A stretch of DNA of 64,000 nt from Pseudoalteromonas shioyasakiensis (GCF_001550135.1 NZ_LRUE01000013.1:62001-126000); one strand, 5' to 3'. Shown: positions 1-9,158, counted from the first letter of the stretch. Numbers and translations: made by a program. The notes: generated from the letters alone by a model not told the origin.

Positions 1-199
1 TATCGTCGCTAGCACCGCTTACAACACGCGTTGTGTCGATATCTTCAATGCGTACTAACCATTTTCCTTGATTGGCTTTTGCATCAAGGAAGCTACCCAC
101 AGCCGCTATAAGTGAGCCAAAATGTAATGGCCCTGAAGGGGATGGCGCAAAGCGGCCACGATATTCACGCATTGGCGTGTTAACGGCTGTGGTAGACAT
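1..199 (-). CDS. gluQRS: Glutamyl-Q tRNA(Asp) synthetase, N-terminal part (truncated by window edge)
   Basis: Only the first 66 codons are present; the gene runs off the left edge. The protein has the class I aminoacyl-tRNA synthetase start seen in GluRS-like enzymes, with [15 protein letters not shown] at residues 16-30 holding the HIGH-equivalent HFGS. The family attaches glutamate to queuosine at the wobble base of tRNA-Asp and lacks the anticodon-binding domain of GltX. It lies 20 bp downstream of dksA on the same strand, the order of E. coli dksA-gluQ, which separates it from the true gltX at 25.2 kb. Start is ATG at 199; an internal Met10 is an alternative. Confidence 0.9.
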   Translation of the reverse strand, partial: MSTTAVNTPMREYRGRFAPSPSGPLHFGSLIAAVGSFLDAKANQGKWLVRIEDIDTTRVVSGASDD

Positions 200-219
200 G
201 GGCTAATTAAAGGATGTAA

Positions 220-663
220 TTAACCGCGTCCAGATTGCTTTTCTTTAATTTCCGCAAGCGTTTTACAGTCTACACATAAATCAGCTGTAGGACGCGCTTC
301 TAGGCGGCGGATACCAATTTCGATACCACATGATTCACAGAAACCAAAATCGTCTTCTTTGATTAATTGAATCGTTTTTTCAATTTTCTTGATCAGTTTA
401 CGCTCACGGTCACGAGTACGAAGTTCTAATGAGAATTCTTCTTCTTGTGCTGCACGGTCTACTGGATCCGGAAAGTTAGCTGCTTCGTCTTGCATATGCG
501 ATTTAGTACGGTCTACTTCGTTACGTAAATCGTTACGCCAAGCTTCTAAAATTGTTTTGAAATGAGCACGTTGTGCTTCATTCATATACTCTTCACCTGG
601 CTGTTCCTGATATGGTTCTAACCCGGCCTGAGCCAATAACCCTAGTCTTTTTTGGTCTGGCAT
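220..663 (-). CDS. dksA: RNA polymerase-binding transcription factor DksA
   Basis: 147 residues, the usual length for E. coli-type DksA. DksA binds the secondary channel of RNA polymerase and with ppGpp reprograms transcription in the stringent response. The coiled-coil tip has Asp66 and Asp69, equivalent to the paired acidic residues that reach the active site, followed by AAQEEEF. A C4 zinc finger is formed by Cys109, Cys112, Cys130 and Cys133, so this is the zinc-containing form. The ATG at 663 has a clear AGGAGAAAG ribosome binding site. It sits between sfsA upstream and gluQRS downstream, as in E. coli. Confidence 0.98.
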   Translation of the reverse strand: MPDQKRLGLLAQAGLEPYQEQPGEEYMNEAQRAHFKTILEAWRNDLRNEVDRTKSHMQDEAANFPDPVDRAAQEEEFSLELRTRDRERKLIKKIEKTIQLIKEDDFGFCESCGIEIGIRRLEARPTADLCVDCKTLAEIKEKQSGRG

Positions 664-915
664 AACTTTCTCCTAAATCCTTAATATTTTGCCCAGCGTT
701 AGCCGGCGGCTATAAATAGCAGAATCATTAGACTGAGGCAAATTTATTTTTAATTAATCCTCTTGACCTTGCGCTAATGATTGCTCAAATAATTATGGGC
801 GGTTTTGTAAGCCCTTAACTATCCATAAATTTTTTAAATTTGCTAAGTTATATGGGCAAAAAAAAATAATACAACTAAAATAGTGCTTTTATTGTCGTTT
901 TCGTAAAAGAGTAGC

Positions 916-1635
916 TTAGTTCAGAAAATCACATTTTTCTTGCAACTTAATTTCTTCTGCCGAAATTTTTGCTTTATAAGCAATCACTTCAACACCATTA
1001 TCTATAGCTTCAGTTAAAAGTTGGGCGTATTTTGAGTCGATATGTTTTGCCGCACTCACTTGATTGATACCTTCATGTAAAACTGCAAAAAATAGCACTG
1101 CACGATGCCCTTGTTGCACCATCTCTATTAGCTCTCGCAGATGTTTTTGGCCTCGCTCAGTTTTTGCATCCGGAAAATACCCTTGCCCAGATTGTGGTTC
1201 TGTTTGCGAAAGCAATGTCACAGATTTTACTTCTACATAGCAATGGGGTTTATGTTTATCTGTTAATAAAAAGTCGATACGGCTATTTTCTTGGCCGTAT
1301 TTTACTTCTGCAGCAATTGTTTGATAGTCAACAAGTTCAGCAATCGCGCCTGCATTTAAGGCTTCTTGCACAACTTTGTTTGCAATCGCGGTATTAACAC
1401 ATATTAAGTGATCGAATTGGTTCTGAGTTAATTGCAAGGATTGAGGGAACTTACGTTTAGCATTATCACTGGTTGAATAAAACGCTTTAAACCCAGGCTC
1501 TGCACATCCCGTCATTTTGCCGGTATTAGCACAGTGAGCTGTAAACTCTGTGCCATCGGCAGTTTTTAAGTCGGCTAAAAAACGTTTGTAGCGTTTAATT
1601 AAGGTAGCTGTTTGTAATGCGGGAGTAAATTTCAT
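916..1635 (-). CDS. sfsA: DNA/RNA nuclease / sugar fermentation stimulation protein SfsA
   Basis: 239 residues from the chosen start. The N-terminus MKFTPALQ and the following [13 protein letters not shown] match SfsA, as do the central SRIDFLL and YVEVKSVTL and the later [16 protein letters not shown]. SfsA was named for an effect on maltose metabolism; the fold has a nuclease-like core (E-x-K in YVEVKSV) but the role is not settled. The reading frame is open up to an ATG at 1695, adding 20 residues that known SfsA proteins lack; the ATG at 1635 has AAGAG just upstream and starts where the family starts. It is upstream of dksA with a 252-bp gap, so dksA probably has its own promoter. Confidence 0.95.
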   Translation of the reverse strand: MKFTPALQTATLIKRYKRFLADLKTADGTEFTAHCANTGKMTGCAEPGFKAFYSTSDNAKRKFPQSLQLTQNQFDHLICVNTAIANKVVQEALNAGAIAELVDYQTIAAEVKYGQENSRIDFLLTDKHKPHCYVEVKSVTLLSQTEPQSGQGYFPDAKTERGQKHLRELIEMVQQGHRAVLFFAVLHEGINQVSAAKHIDSKYAQLLTEAIDNGVEVIAYKAKISAEEIKLQEKCDFLN

Positions 1636-1784
1636 GGCTCTTAGTAATTCGTTTTTCTTTATTGTAAGTGATTCATTACGAGGATTGAACCACATCTCAT
1701 AATGCTATTTATCGCAAGCTGTTGGGAACTGACGTTGGCTGTAGTAAACTCGAGTAACATTTTTAGCGCAAAGAGTATTCTAAC

Positions 1785-3080
1785 ATGTCAGAAAAATTTC
1801 TAGTTCAACTTAGCGAGCAGGGCGCTGCCGCACATTGGGGCGAAAAAGCCGCTCTTTCTTTTACTGAACAAGGCGCAACTGTTCATTTAACTGAGCAAGA
1901 TACACTTAAAAACGTACAAAAAGCAGCACGTACGTTAGCTAATCAAGGCTTAAAAAATATTGCCTTAGTGGGCGATGTTTGGTGTACAGAAACACAATGG
2001 GCTTTCTACCAAGGCTTTGTTTCACCAAAGAATTTAGATGCTATTGAGTTTGTTGAAAATGCAAAAACAGACGGCAAAGAATTGGCTTCTTTAAAGCAAG
2101 CTGCGACGTGGGCTCGTCAAATGATCAATGGCACAGCTGATGATATTTTCCCAGAGAGCCTAGCTGGTAAAGCAGCTGAGTTTATTCAGTCACTAGCACC
2201 TGAGCACGTAAGCTACCAAATTATTAAAGGTGATGCTTTATTAGAGCAACAATGGATTGGTATCCATGCGGTAGGCCGTGGTAGTGAACGTCCACCAGTA
2301 TTATTAGCATTAGATTACAACCCAACTGGTGATGAAAACGCGCCTGTTGCAGCCGCTTTAGTTGGTAAAGGCATTACGTTTGATTCAGGTGGTTACTCAA
2401 TCAAAGCAAGTGAAGGCATGTTAGGCATGAAATGCGACATGGGTGGCGCAGCAACTGTGACTGCAGGTTTAGCACTTGCTATTAGCCGTGGTATCAACAA
2501 ACGCATTAAGTTGTTCTTATGCTGTGCTGAAAACTTAATTTCAGGCCATGCCTACAAACTTGGTGATATCTTAACGTATAAAAATGGCACCACAGTTGAA
2601 ATCGTTAATACCGACGCTGAAGGTCGTTTAGTGCTAGCTGATGGCTTAATGGCTGCAGGTGAGTCTGGCGCGCCATTAATCATTGATGCAGCAACGCTAA
2701 CAGGCGCTGCGCTTGTTGCTGTTGGTCAAGAGTACAATGCATTGTTCGGTCTTGATAAAGAGCTTGTACGTGACGTACAAGACTTTGCAGAGCAAGAAAT
2801 GGAAGCTGCTTGGCCACTACCACTTGAAAAGTGGCACCAACAAAATTGCCCGTCGCCATATGCTGATACGGCAAACAGTCGTCCACAAAAAGGTGGTGGC
2901 TACGGTGGTGCTTCTAATGCGGCTGGTTTCTTATCACGCTTTGTGCCAAATGAAGGTAAAGGTTGGGTTCACATTGACCTTGCTGCTGCATTTAACATGG
3001 GTAGCACAAGCGAGTGGGCTGCAGGCGCAACAACACAAGGTATGCGTACCGTTGCAAGAACATTACTAGAAAAAGCATAA
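1785..3080 (+). CDS. pepB: Leucyl aminopeptidase family M17, peptidase B
   Basis: 431 residues, the size of E. coli PepB. Peptidase B is a cytoplasmic manganese-dependent M17 aminopeptidase that trims peptides with acidic N-termini. The N-terminal domain starts like PepB (QLSEQGAAAHWGEKA). The catalytic domain shows GKGITFDSGGYSIK near residues 194-207 with the metal-binding Lys and Asp, and the M17 signature NTDAEGRLVLADGL near 273-286 with the Asp and Glu ligands and the catalytic Arg. It is transcribed divergently from sfsA and ends 24 bp before a strong terminator, so it is probably monocistronic. PepA was considered, but the N-terminal domain and length fit PepB. Confidence 0.93.
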   Translation: MSEKFLVQLSEQGAAAHWGEKAALSFTEQGATVHLTEQDTLKNVQKAARTLANQGLKNIALVGDVWCTETQWAFYQGFVSPKNLDAIEFVENAKTDGKELASLKQAATWARQMINGTADDIFPESLAGKAAEFIQSLAPEHVSYQIIKGDALLEQQWIGIHAVGRGSERPPVLLALDYNPTGDENAPVAAALVGKGITFDSGGYSIKASEGMLGMKCDMGGAATVTAGLALAISRGINKRIKLFLCCAENLISGHAYKLGDILTYKNGTTVEIVNTDAEGRLVLADGLMAAGESGAPLIIDAATLTGAALVAVGQEYNALFGLDKELVRDVQDFAEQEMEAAWPLPLEKWHQQNCPSPYADTANSRPQKGGGYGGASNAAGFLSRFVPNEGKGWVHIDLAAAFNMGSTSEWAAGATTQGMRTVARTLLEKA

Positions 3081-3104
3081 GCAATTACCTTTTTCTAGTT
3101 AATT

Positions 3105-3143
3105 AAAAGCCCCTTAACTTTATCTAAGTTAAGGGGCTTTTTT
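3105..3143 (+). terminator. Rho-independent terminator after pepB
   Basis: A perfect 16-bp stem (3105-3120 pairing with 3126-3141), loop TATCT, followed by a T run. It starts 24 bp after the pepB stop codon. Confidence 0.93.
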
Positions 3144-3287
3144 AATCTAAAGGGTAATTTTACAAACTGATACAAGCTTTTTTGAGTAAATTAGTATAAA
3201 ATCACGCCCCACATTTTCTCATCCTGTGGTTAGTTTTTATTAAATTAGCTACACTTGAATGATCAATTCACACTGGGGTCTCTATTT

Positions 3288-3854
3288 ATGTCAGATAAGT
3301 GCTATATCACTGCGCAGCAGCTTCTTGAAGATTCATTTCGTGTTGCGGCACAAGTTTATGAAGATGGTTTCCGTCCTGATTTCATCATTGGTATTTGGCG
3401 TGGTGGTGCTCCAATTGGTATCGCAGTTCAAGAATATTACGATTACAAAGGTATAGAAACTGACCATATCGCAGTGCGTACTTCTTCGTATTACGGTATT
3501 AACCAGCAATCTAAAGAGATCAAAGTTCACGGTTTGCATTACATCATTGAAAATGCCAATGCAGACAATTCATTACTAATCGTTGATGACGTGTTCGATT
3601 CTGGCCGCAGTATTTTTGCATTAAAAGAAAAGCTTTCGGAGTTAATGCGTTTAAACCTACCACGTGATATTCGCGTTGCATGCCCATATTACAAGCCGAA
3701 GAACTCAAAGGTAGACATGGTGCCAGATTACTTCATTCATGAGTCTGAAGAGTGGTTAGTGTTCCCTCATGAACTTTCAGGCCTAACGCCAGACGAAATT
3801 ATCGAAGGTAAATCTGATTTAGCGAACATCCACGACATTTTACTTGAAAAGTAA
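3288..3854 (+). CDS. Purine-type phosphoribosyltransferase family protein
   Basis: 188 residues from the ATG at 3288. The PRPP-binding motif is LLIVDDVFDSGRSI (about residues 98-111), where the paired acidic residues and the following loop bind ribose-5-phosphate and pyrophosphate. An upstream FIIGIWRGGAPIG forms the pyrophosphate loop of the type I PRTase fold. The family makes nucleotides from a free base and PRPP, and the general look is xanthine/hypoxanthine PRTase-like, but the base specificity cannot be read from sequence. The frame extends upstream to a TTG at 3255; the ATG is preferred because the fold begins close to it. Terminators lie on both sides, so it is a single-gene unit. Confidence 0.82.
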   Translation: MSDKCYITAQQLLEDSFRVAAQVYEDGFRPDFIIGIWRGGAPIGIAVQEYYDYKGIETDHIAVRTSSYYGINQQSKEIKVHGLHYIIENANADNSLLIVDDVFDSGRSIFALKEKLSELMRLNLPRDIRVACPYYKPKNSKVDMVPDYFIHESEEWLVFPHELSGLTPDEIIEGKSDLANIHDILLEK

Positions 3855-3873
3855 CCTTGTCCAAATTTTTCAT

Positions 3874-3898
3874 AAAAGGCTCTTAGTGAGCCTTTTTT
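3874..3898 (+). terminator. Rho-independent terminator after the phosphoribosyltransferase gene
   Basis: Stem AAAAGGCTC (3874-3882) pairs with GAGCCTTTT (3888-3896), loop TTAGT, then T residues. It begins 20 bp after the stop codon. Confidence 0.85.
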
Positions 3899-4018
3899 AT
3901 TGTCTTAAATTAAGAGCGTAAAACTCCCTATTGATAATAGGGTAGTTTAAGCTGCACAAATGCATTGATGCTTATCAAAAAAGAAAAGATTGGTGTTTAT
4001 GTATATTTTTTAAAGGCA

Positions 4019-4046
4019 ATAAAAAACCGCGCATAAGCGCGGTTTT
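4019..4046 (-). terminator. Terminator of the large lipoprotein gene
   Basis: Stem AAAACCGCGC (4023-4032) pairs with GCGCGGTTTT (4037-4046), loop ATAA. Read on the minus strand it ends in a run of six T and lies 24 bp past the lipoprotein stop codon. The symmetry means it could also stop plus-strand transcripts. Confidence 0.85.
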
Positions 4047-4069
4047 AAAAGCTTTATTAGCGTCGTGGA

Positions 4070-4121
4070 CTAGCCACCGTTACCAGAACCACCAGTACCA
4101 CCAGTACCACCAGTACCACCT
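4070..4121. repeat. Short tandem repeat encoding the GTGG tail of the lipoprotein
   Basis: Near-identical 9-base units (ACCAGTACC type) repeat three to four times at the 3' end of the lipoprotein gene and encode alternating GTG/G residues. The unit is a multiple of three, so copy number change would lengthen or shorten the tail without a frameshift. Confidence 0.7.
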
Positions 4122-5998
4122 GTGATTGGTTGCTCAACAACTTCACAAACTGTAGGTATATCAAGAGTTACAGGTGTTGTGTTTACCTCTAAATCTTGAG
4201 AAAGCCATTGTCTATTACCATAGTCATAATATCTAATTGAATAGCTTGAACCTTCCTCTAAAGCAACATTAAATGTAGCACCTTCTCCATAGTAAGTATT
4301 TACAAGTGCATTACCTGAGAATAGACGAGAATATGTAGGTGTAGGAACTGGATCAGCGTTAACATCAAAGTCTTCAGTGTTACTACAAACTAACTGAGTA
4401 GTAACTTGCTTAGAAATAATGCCAGGGTTTGAAGTAGTTAGCTTTAAAGTTTCGCCATCTAAATCACAAATATTACTAACGCTCAATTTCGTAGCAGTAG
4501 TACCCGCATCACTTGCTAAACCGGCTAAAACGTTTGCACCCTTTTGACGTATTTTCAATGTAACAGGGAAGCCAGGAGGATTAGCTATATTAGCTTGTGA
4601 ATAATCGCCTCTATTAGCTCTTAAATTACGAACATTACGGCGGAAACCGTTATTCTCAATTACTAGACTATATCGGCCTGCATTTGGTTGGTCGTTACTG
4701 TCAACAATATCGAATGATACGCTAGAACATTGATTATTGTTGAAGTAATCTAAGTTCCAATAAGATAAGTGATTAACGTCTACAGAAACGTCAAACGTGT
4801 CTGCACTATCATTGTCTGTAACTTCACCATAGCTTTCAAAAGACCACTTACCAGCGTCTTCATCATAACTCCAAACTGGGAATACATCACCTACAGCGAT
4901 TTTACGAGCTGTTGGAGAAGTTAACGTACAAACACCCATGCTGTAGCCATTAGCTTCTGCATATGCCGAAAGGTCAGTTGTACCAGCCGGAACTGAAACT
5001 GGACATGGGTTTGAAGTATTCTGATCTACCTGCATTGCAACAGTAAGAGAGTTTCCTTCACCGAATGTTTTTACTTTATTACCAGCATCATCAGTAAGCT
5101 CGATTGCAACGAAACCACCTGATGTAAATGAACCAGAAACATTTGAATCTGAGCCATCAGGGTTTGCAACAGAAAGGGCTAAACCACCAGGAAATGCATC
5201 AAGAGATGAATTTTCAACTGTAGCGCTATCAGCTTCAGTTTCATTACGTGTTGCTTCGTTAGCAAAGTAAGCCACAGTGATTTCAGGCACTGTTTCTAAA
5301 GCTGTACCGTCAGCAGTTAAAAACTGAGTACCGTTTTTAATTTTAACAGTAGTACCACCAACAGCAACGCCAGCTTTGTTTACAGATTGAGGAAGTTCAA
5401 TTTCGTCTTTATCACCAGAAACACTTAAGCCGGTTGTTGGATCATAGGCTACAGTTGTATTTTCACCTTCAGGTACTAAAGATTCTAATGATTTAGTTTC
5501 TGCAACAATAGGAACATCAGAATCAGCTAAATTACGTGGCGTTAGTCGGATTTCATCAGCTGCTACGTTTTCAGTAGTTGTTACTGTGAATGAGCCAGAA
5601 TTATTTAAGTATCCTTCAGCAGAAACAACATAATCGTAAGTTACGCCGTCAGCAGGGATCGACTCAAGAGTAAAGCTGAAAGCTCCATCTGTAGTTGACT
5701 TGTCTTCATCAGAAAGTGCATCACCAGCAACACTTAGTAAGCCATCTTCAGAAGATGTAAATGTGATGGTTGCCGTCACTGATTCATCAAGCAATTCGCC
5801 TGTAGCATCAATTAAGCTAACGGAGATAGCACCTGCTTGAGTCTCAGCTGCCGTAGGTGGAACTGCTACATCTTGTGTTGGAACTGGTGGCTCAGGCACT
5901 GTGTCGTTTTTGTCGTCATCACTCAAACAACCACTTAAGCTTAAAGTGACACCTAACGCTAGCGCTAGCTTGGTTAGTTTAAATTCATTGTTTCCCAT
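4070..5998 (-). CDS. Large outer-membrane-type lipoprotein of unknown function
   Basis: 642 residues. The N-terminus is a lipoprotein signal ending in LSLSGC with the lipid-accepting Cys24, followed by acidic SDDDKND; no +2 Asp retention signal directly follows the Cys, so outer-membrane sorting is likely. The rest is Thr/Ser/Asp-rich and looks like several beta-sandwich (Ig-like or carboxypeptidase-regulatory-like) domains: one near residues 40-150, another near 420-520. Pairs of Cys appear in the C-terminal half. The protein ends in a GTGG repeat tail. I do not recognise the family. The start has AAGG seven bases upstream. A terminator follows, and there is no operon partner. Confidence 0.75.
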   Translation of the reverse strand: MGNNEFKLTKLALALGVTLSLSGCLSDDDKNDTVPEPPVPTQDVAVPPTAAETQAGAISVSLIDATGELLDESVTATITFTSSEDGLLSVAGDALSDEDKSTTDGAFSFTLESIPADGVTYDYVVSAEGYLNNSGSFTVTTTENVAADEIRLTPRNLADSDVPIVAETKSLESLVPEGENTTVAYDPTTGLSVSGDKDEIELPQSVNKAGVAVGGTTVKIKNGTQFLTADGTALETVPEITVAYFANEATRNETEADSATVENSSLDAFPGGLALSVANPDGSDSNVSGSFTSGGFVAIELTDDAGNKVKTFGEGNSLTVAMQVDQNTSNPCPVSVPAGTTDLSAYAEANGYSMGVCTLTSPTARKIAVGDVFPVWSYDEDAGKWSFESYGEVTDNDSADTFDVSVDVNHLSYWNLDYFNNNQCSSVSFDIVDSNDQPNAGRYSLVIENNGFRRNVRNLRANRGDYSQANIANPPGFPVTLKIRQKGANVLAGLASDAGTTATKLSVSNICDLDGETLKLTTSNPGIISKQVTTQLVCSNTEDFDVNADPVPTPTYSRLFSGNALVNTYYGEGATFNVALEEGSSYSIRYYDYGNRQWLSQDLEVNTTPVTLDIPTVCEVVEQPITGGTGGTGGTGGSGNGG

Positions 5999-6359
5999 AA
6001 TCGTTACCTTTCTTTCCTTTCTCGTAAAGTAATCAGACTTTTATTAGAGCAAATAGTACCGGTTTGTGCACCGAAAAAACGCCACACATGGTTATCTGTT
6101 ATTGAAGGATAAGCGTACATTATATATACGTCAAGTGAACATTATATATACTTTCATTAATAAAATAAGAAAGTTCTGTCTTATCTTTCAAGTGCAACAG
6201 CTGATAACAAACCGCTTTGCTAAATTGTAATATAGAGTCTTACTGTTAAGAAGCTTAACTCTATGAATATTTATAGATTATCCAACTGAACTTGTGCTGA
6301 CTTTGCTTTTCAGTTTGGTAATATTATTTTAAAGCATTTAAGAAAAATTTGTAACACAT
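5999..6359. other. 361-bp AT-rich intergenic region with no gene
   Basis: It lies between the start of the lipoprotein gene and the stop of the Crp-like gene, both on the minus strand, so it holds the lipoprotein promoter. I see no ORF with a ribosome binding site. The notable content is a spaced direct repeat at 6117-6151, listed separately. Confidence 0.6.
6117..6151 (-). promoter_or_regulatory. Direct repeat ACATTATATATAC with 22-bp period upstream of the lipoprotein gene
   Basis: The 13-mer occurs at 6117-6129 and 6139-6151. The 22-bp offset is close to two helical turns. On the minus strand each copy contains TATAAT, so they could be tandem -10 elements, or protein-binding sites; a TTGACG lies between them on the minus strand (6129-6134). 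Function is inferred from position only. Confidence 0.4.
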
Positions 6360-7016
6360 TTATAACTGCGCAAAACTTTCTACGTAGTCACTAAGCTTGT
6401 CGATATCTACCACTTGTAAACCTTGATTGCTTCGCTGCACTAAGCCTTTTTCAACTAGTTCTGTAACTACTCGTCTATAAGCTCTTTCTGTGGTAGCAAA
6501 GCGCTCAGCTTCAGCATTTACGGTAGGGTAGGCACGCAGTAGTGTTGGGTTGCTGTTTTCTGCTCTTAATAAGCAATCTTTAGCTATGTTGTAGCTTAGT
6601 GGTAATAGCAGCTTATCTAAGTTTATTTTTTGGTTTTCTTGGAACTTAGCAGCAATTGTTTGCGCCGTGTACAAGCTTAACTCTGGCTTTTCTAATAGTA
6701 GTGCGCGCCAGTGTTTAAGCTCAATTAGGTTATAACTTACATCGCTAAAGCACGTAACTGTGTAAATACACGGGTAGTTATTCAGTGCTTCAATCTCACC
6801 AATCAGTGTGTTGTTACAATCAAGCTGGCCCAAAAGAAGGCGTCGGCCATTACCCACGTCATAGCTGAACGACACTGTGCCGCTTCTCACTAATACGAGT
6901 TTTGACAAAGGTTGATCTTGGTGGATCAGCACTTCTTTTTTAGCTTGTTGAAAACTACTGCCAGCAAATGTCAGTAATTGGTCAACAAGATAGCTTGAAA
7001 AATGATATTGAAACAT
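6360..7016 (-). CDS. Crp/Fnr-family transcriptional regulator
   Basis: 218 residues. Residues about 15-125 form a cyclic-nucleotide-binding-like beta-roll (LVLVRSGTVSFSYDVGNGRRLLLGQL then IGEIEALNN), and about 140-210 a winged helix (ATTERAYRRVVTELVEKGLVQ as recognition region). The cAMP phosphate-binding residues of Crp are not conserved (no RxSxA after GE), and there is no Fnr cysteine cluster, so the ligand is unknown. The general shape resembles E. coli YeiL. A perfect palindrome lies 15 bp upstream of the start and may be its own operator. It is divergent from a small membrane-protein gene. Confidence 0.85.
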   Translation of the reverse strand: MFQYHFSSYLVDQLLTFAGSSFQQAKKEVLIHQDQPLSKLVLVRSGTVSFSYDVGNGRRLLLGQLDCNNTLIGEIEALNNYPCIYTVTCFSDVSYNLIELKHWRALLLEKPELSLYTAQTIAAKFQENQKINLDKLLLPLSYNIAKDCLLRAENSNPTLLRAYPTVNAEAERFATTERAYRRVVTELVEKGLVQRSNQGLQVVDIDKLSDYVESFAQL

Positions 7017-7030
7017 TAACGCCGCTCTTC

Positions 7031-7042
7031 GGACAATTGTCC
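7031..7042. promoter_or_regulatory. Palindrome GGACAATTGTCC, candidate operator
   Basis: A perfect 12-bp palindrome 15-26 bp upstream of the ATG of the Crp-like regulator. It would overlap the ribosome binding site or transcription start region, a position typical of autorepression. Crp-family proteins bind as dimers to dyads, but the usual full site is longer, so this may be only the core. Confidence 0.45.
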
Positions 7043-7242
7043 TATTTATTACATCTTAATGACGTTAGCATTAAGATTCTAAGAATTTACGCTAACTTGC
7101 TAGTAAGGTGTTTCACGTTACTGATACCTTCATTTCCCGTGTAATGATTTTAAAGCCAAGATTATTCTTAAGCTTTACAAGGTTTTTAGTAAGTTAGCTT
7201 TTTTATTTTATTGTCAAACTAGCACAGAGTGCGTCAAAAAAA

Positions 7243-7515
7243 ATGACAAGCTCCAATGCTAACCTAAAGCCTAGGAGAGAACAATTGAGTTGGGAATATT
7301 TAGGCTATTTAGCGTCAGCACTGTTGGTTGCTTCTTTGACAATGAGCGATGTAGTAAAACTACGCTGGCTCAACCTAGCAGGATGTATTGCATTTACCTT
7401 CTACGGGCTGGCAATTGGTGCCGTTCCGGTAGCCTTTACCAATGGCTTACTGGCGTTTGTAAATATTTACCACATCGTTAAATTAAAGCGTCAGCAAAAA
7501 GCTGACGCTAAGTAG
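7243..7515 (+). CDS. Small integral membrane protein, YgjV/CBU_0592-like
   Basis: 90 residues from the ATG at 7243, with three hydrophobic segments (about 19-34, 43-58, 60-77) and a basic C-terminus (KLKRQQKADAK). The pattern LRWLNLAGCIAFTFYGLAIG is typical of small YgjV-like membrane proteins of unknown function. The ATG at 7243 has only a weak ribosome binding site, while an in-frame TTG at 7285 has AGGAGA six bases upstream and gives a 76-residue protein starting SWEYLGYL; that may be the real start. It is divergent from the Crp-like gene. Confidence 0.7.
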   Translation: MTSSNANLKPRREQLSWEYLGYLASALLVASLTMSDVVKLRWLNLAGCIAFTFYGLAIGAVPVAFTNGLLAFVNIYHIVKLKRQQKADAK

Positions 7516-7517
7516 CA

Positions 7518-9158
7518 TTATTCCTCTTTTTTATATTTTAGCTCGCCCGCAATCCAAGTTTGCGTCACGTTTATATCGTGGATCTCAGAAACTGGGGCTT
7601 TGTAATAGTCTTTATCAATCAAAATAAAGTCAGCCCACTTTCCTTGTTCTAAACTACCTACCTTAAACTCTTGATGTGCAGCATAAGCACCACCTAAAGT
7701 AAACGCACGCAAAGCTTCATCACGCGATAGCAGCTCTTGTGGTCGCCAGCCACCTTCAGGAAGTTGATTATGATCCATTCGTGTAATGGCTGAATATAAG
7801 CCATCAAACGGATCAGCAAGTTCTACAGGAAAGTCAGAACCTGCTGCAATTACAGAGCCTTGCGCTAAAAAGGTTTTCCAAGCATACGCCCCTTCAAGTT
7901 GTTTTTCAGTTAGGCGCTGCTCTGCCATATGCATATCAGAGGTTGCATGAACAGGCTGCATTGATGGAATAATTTTTAACGTTTTAAAACGAGGGATATC
8001 TTCAGGAGTAACAATTTGTGCATGTTCAATTCGGTTACGCAGTAAAATCCCACCGGTTTTTTTAAACACATTTTCATAGGCATCTAGCACAACATGATTG
8101 GCTTTATCACCAATGGCGTGGGTGTTCGCACTAAAGCCATGGGCAAAGCTTAAGTTGAATAGTTGCTCAAGTTTTTCTTGGGTTTCAAGCATTAAGCCAT
8201 GGTGATTTTTACGATCAGCGTATTCCTCGATAAGGGCTGCGCCTCGGCTTCCTAAAGCACCATCCGCATACACTTTGACACTTCGAATCGACAGCATGTC
8301 ATTCATGTCTTTATATTTGCCCGCTTTGAGCATGGTTTCTAGTTGAGGATCGGCAGCACTTAGCATGGCAACGATTCTTACGGGAAGGGTATTTTGCTCA
8401 GAGCGCTGCTTGTACACTTGCCACGTGTCGTAATCGATACCGGCATCATGGGTTGATGTAATACCCAAACTTAGTAGATGTTTACCTGCATTATCTAATG
8501 CCGTATTAATGCTGGCATGGCTTGCTTTTGGTACATGTTGGGTAACAAGCGTTTCGGCTTTATCAATGAATACCCCTGAAGGTAAGCCAGAATCTAACTT
8601 TAAAATTTCACCGCCGGCAGGAGAGGGAGTTTGTTTGGAAATACTTGCAAGTTCCATGGCTTTTGAATTAACCCACACAGCATGGCCATCAACGCGAGAA
8701 AGCACCACAGGTTTGTCTTTTACATATTTGTCTAAATCAGCTGCAGTTGGAAACTCACCGCCTGGCCACTGCTCTTGATTCCAACCGCGACCAATGATCC
8801 AACCTTGTTTATCTTTGGCAAACTCAGCCAGCATTTTGCCAACCTCATCTGCCGAGTTCGTATTTCTGACATCAAGTTGTGAAAGGTTATTACCTAAACC
8901 AATTACATGGCCATGAGCATCGACTAAGCCAGGTAACAACGTGGCTTGCTTGCCATCAATTGCGGTGGCGTCAGGGAAGCTATTTTTAATTGAGTCATTG
9001 CCTGTTTTTACGACTTTACCGTCTTTAAAAACCAGTGCAGAAAAGTGTTGGGTTTCGCCTTTGTAGGTAGGCGTGTAGCCATTTATATTATAAATAACAG
9101 TGGTGTTGGCAAAGCAGCTAAGTGAAGCTGTTGCTAGTAAGCTGATGATGAGTTTCAT
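7518..9158 (-). CDS. Exported amidohydrolase, YtcJ-like metal-dependent hydrolase
   Basis: 546 residues with a signal peptide (about 1-17, cleaving near CFA-NTT). The amidohydrolase fold begins near residue 40, with the metal-binding H-x-H in LPGLVDAHGHVIGLG near residues 77-91, then RVDGHAVWVNS, the RIEHAQIV segment and AAGSDFPVELADP near the C-terminus, all characteristic of the YtcJ/AepA-like family. Members hydrolyse amide or related bonds, and the substrate is not predictable. Export to the periplasm is unusual for cyclic amidohydrolases but common in marine Alteromonadales. It ends 2 bp after the convergent small membrane-protein gene. Confidence 0.88.
   Translation of the reverse strand: MKLIISLLATASLSCFANTTVIYNINGYTPTYKGETQHFSALVFKDGKVVKTGNDSIKNSFPDATAIDGKQATLLPGLVDAHGHVIGLGNNLSQLDVRNTNSADEVGKMLAEFAKDKQGWIIGRGWNQEQWPGGEFPTAADLDKYVKDKPVVLSRVDGHAVWVNSKAMELASISKQTPSPAGGEILKLDSGLPSGVFIDKAETLVTQHVPKASHASINTALDNAGKHLLSLGITSTHDAGIDYDTWQVYKQRSEQNTLPVRIVAMLSAADPQLETMLKAGKYKDMNDMLSIRSVKVYADGALGSRGAALIEEYADRKNHHGLMLETQEKLEQLFNLSFAHGFSANTHAIGDKANHVVLDAYENVFKKTGGILLRNRIEHAQIVTPEDIPRFKTLKIIPSMQPVHATSDMHMAEQRLTEKQLEGAYAWKTFLAQGSVIAAGSDFPVELADPFDGLYSAITRMDHNQLPEGGWRPQELLSRDEALRAFTLGGAYAAHQEFKVGSLEQGKWADFILIDKDYYKAPVSEIHDINVTQTWIAGELKYKKEE

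Noticed and set aside
1..199. Partial gene at the left edge considered as gltX
   Set aside because: A full-length gltX is at 25.2 kb, and the position after dksA is that of gluQRS.
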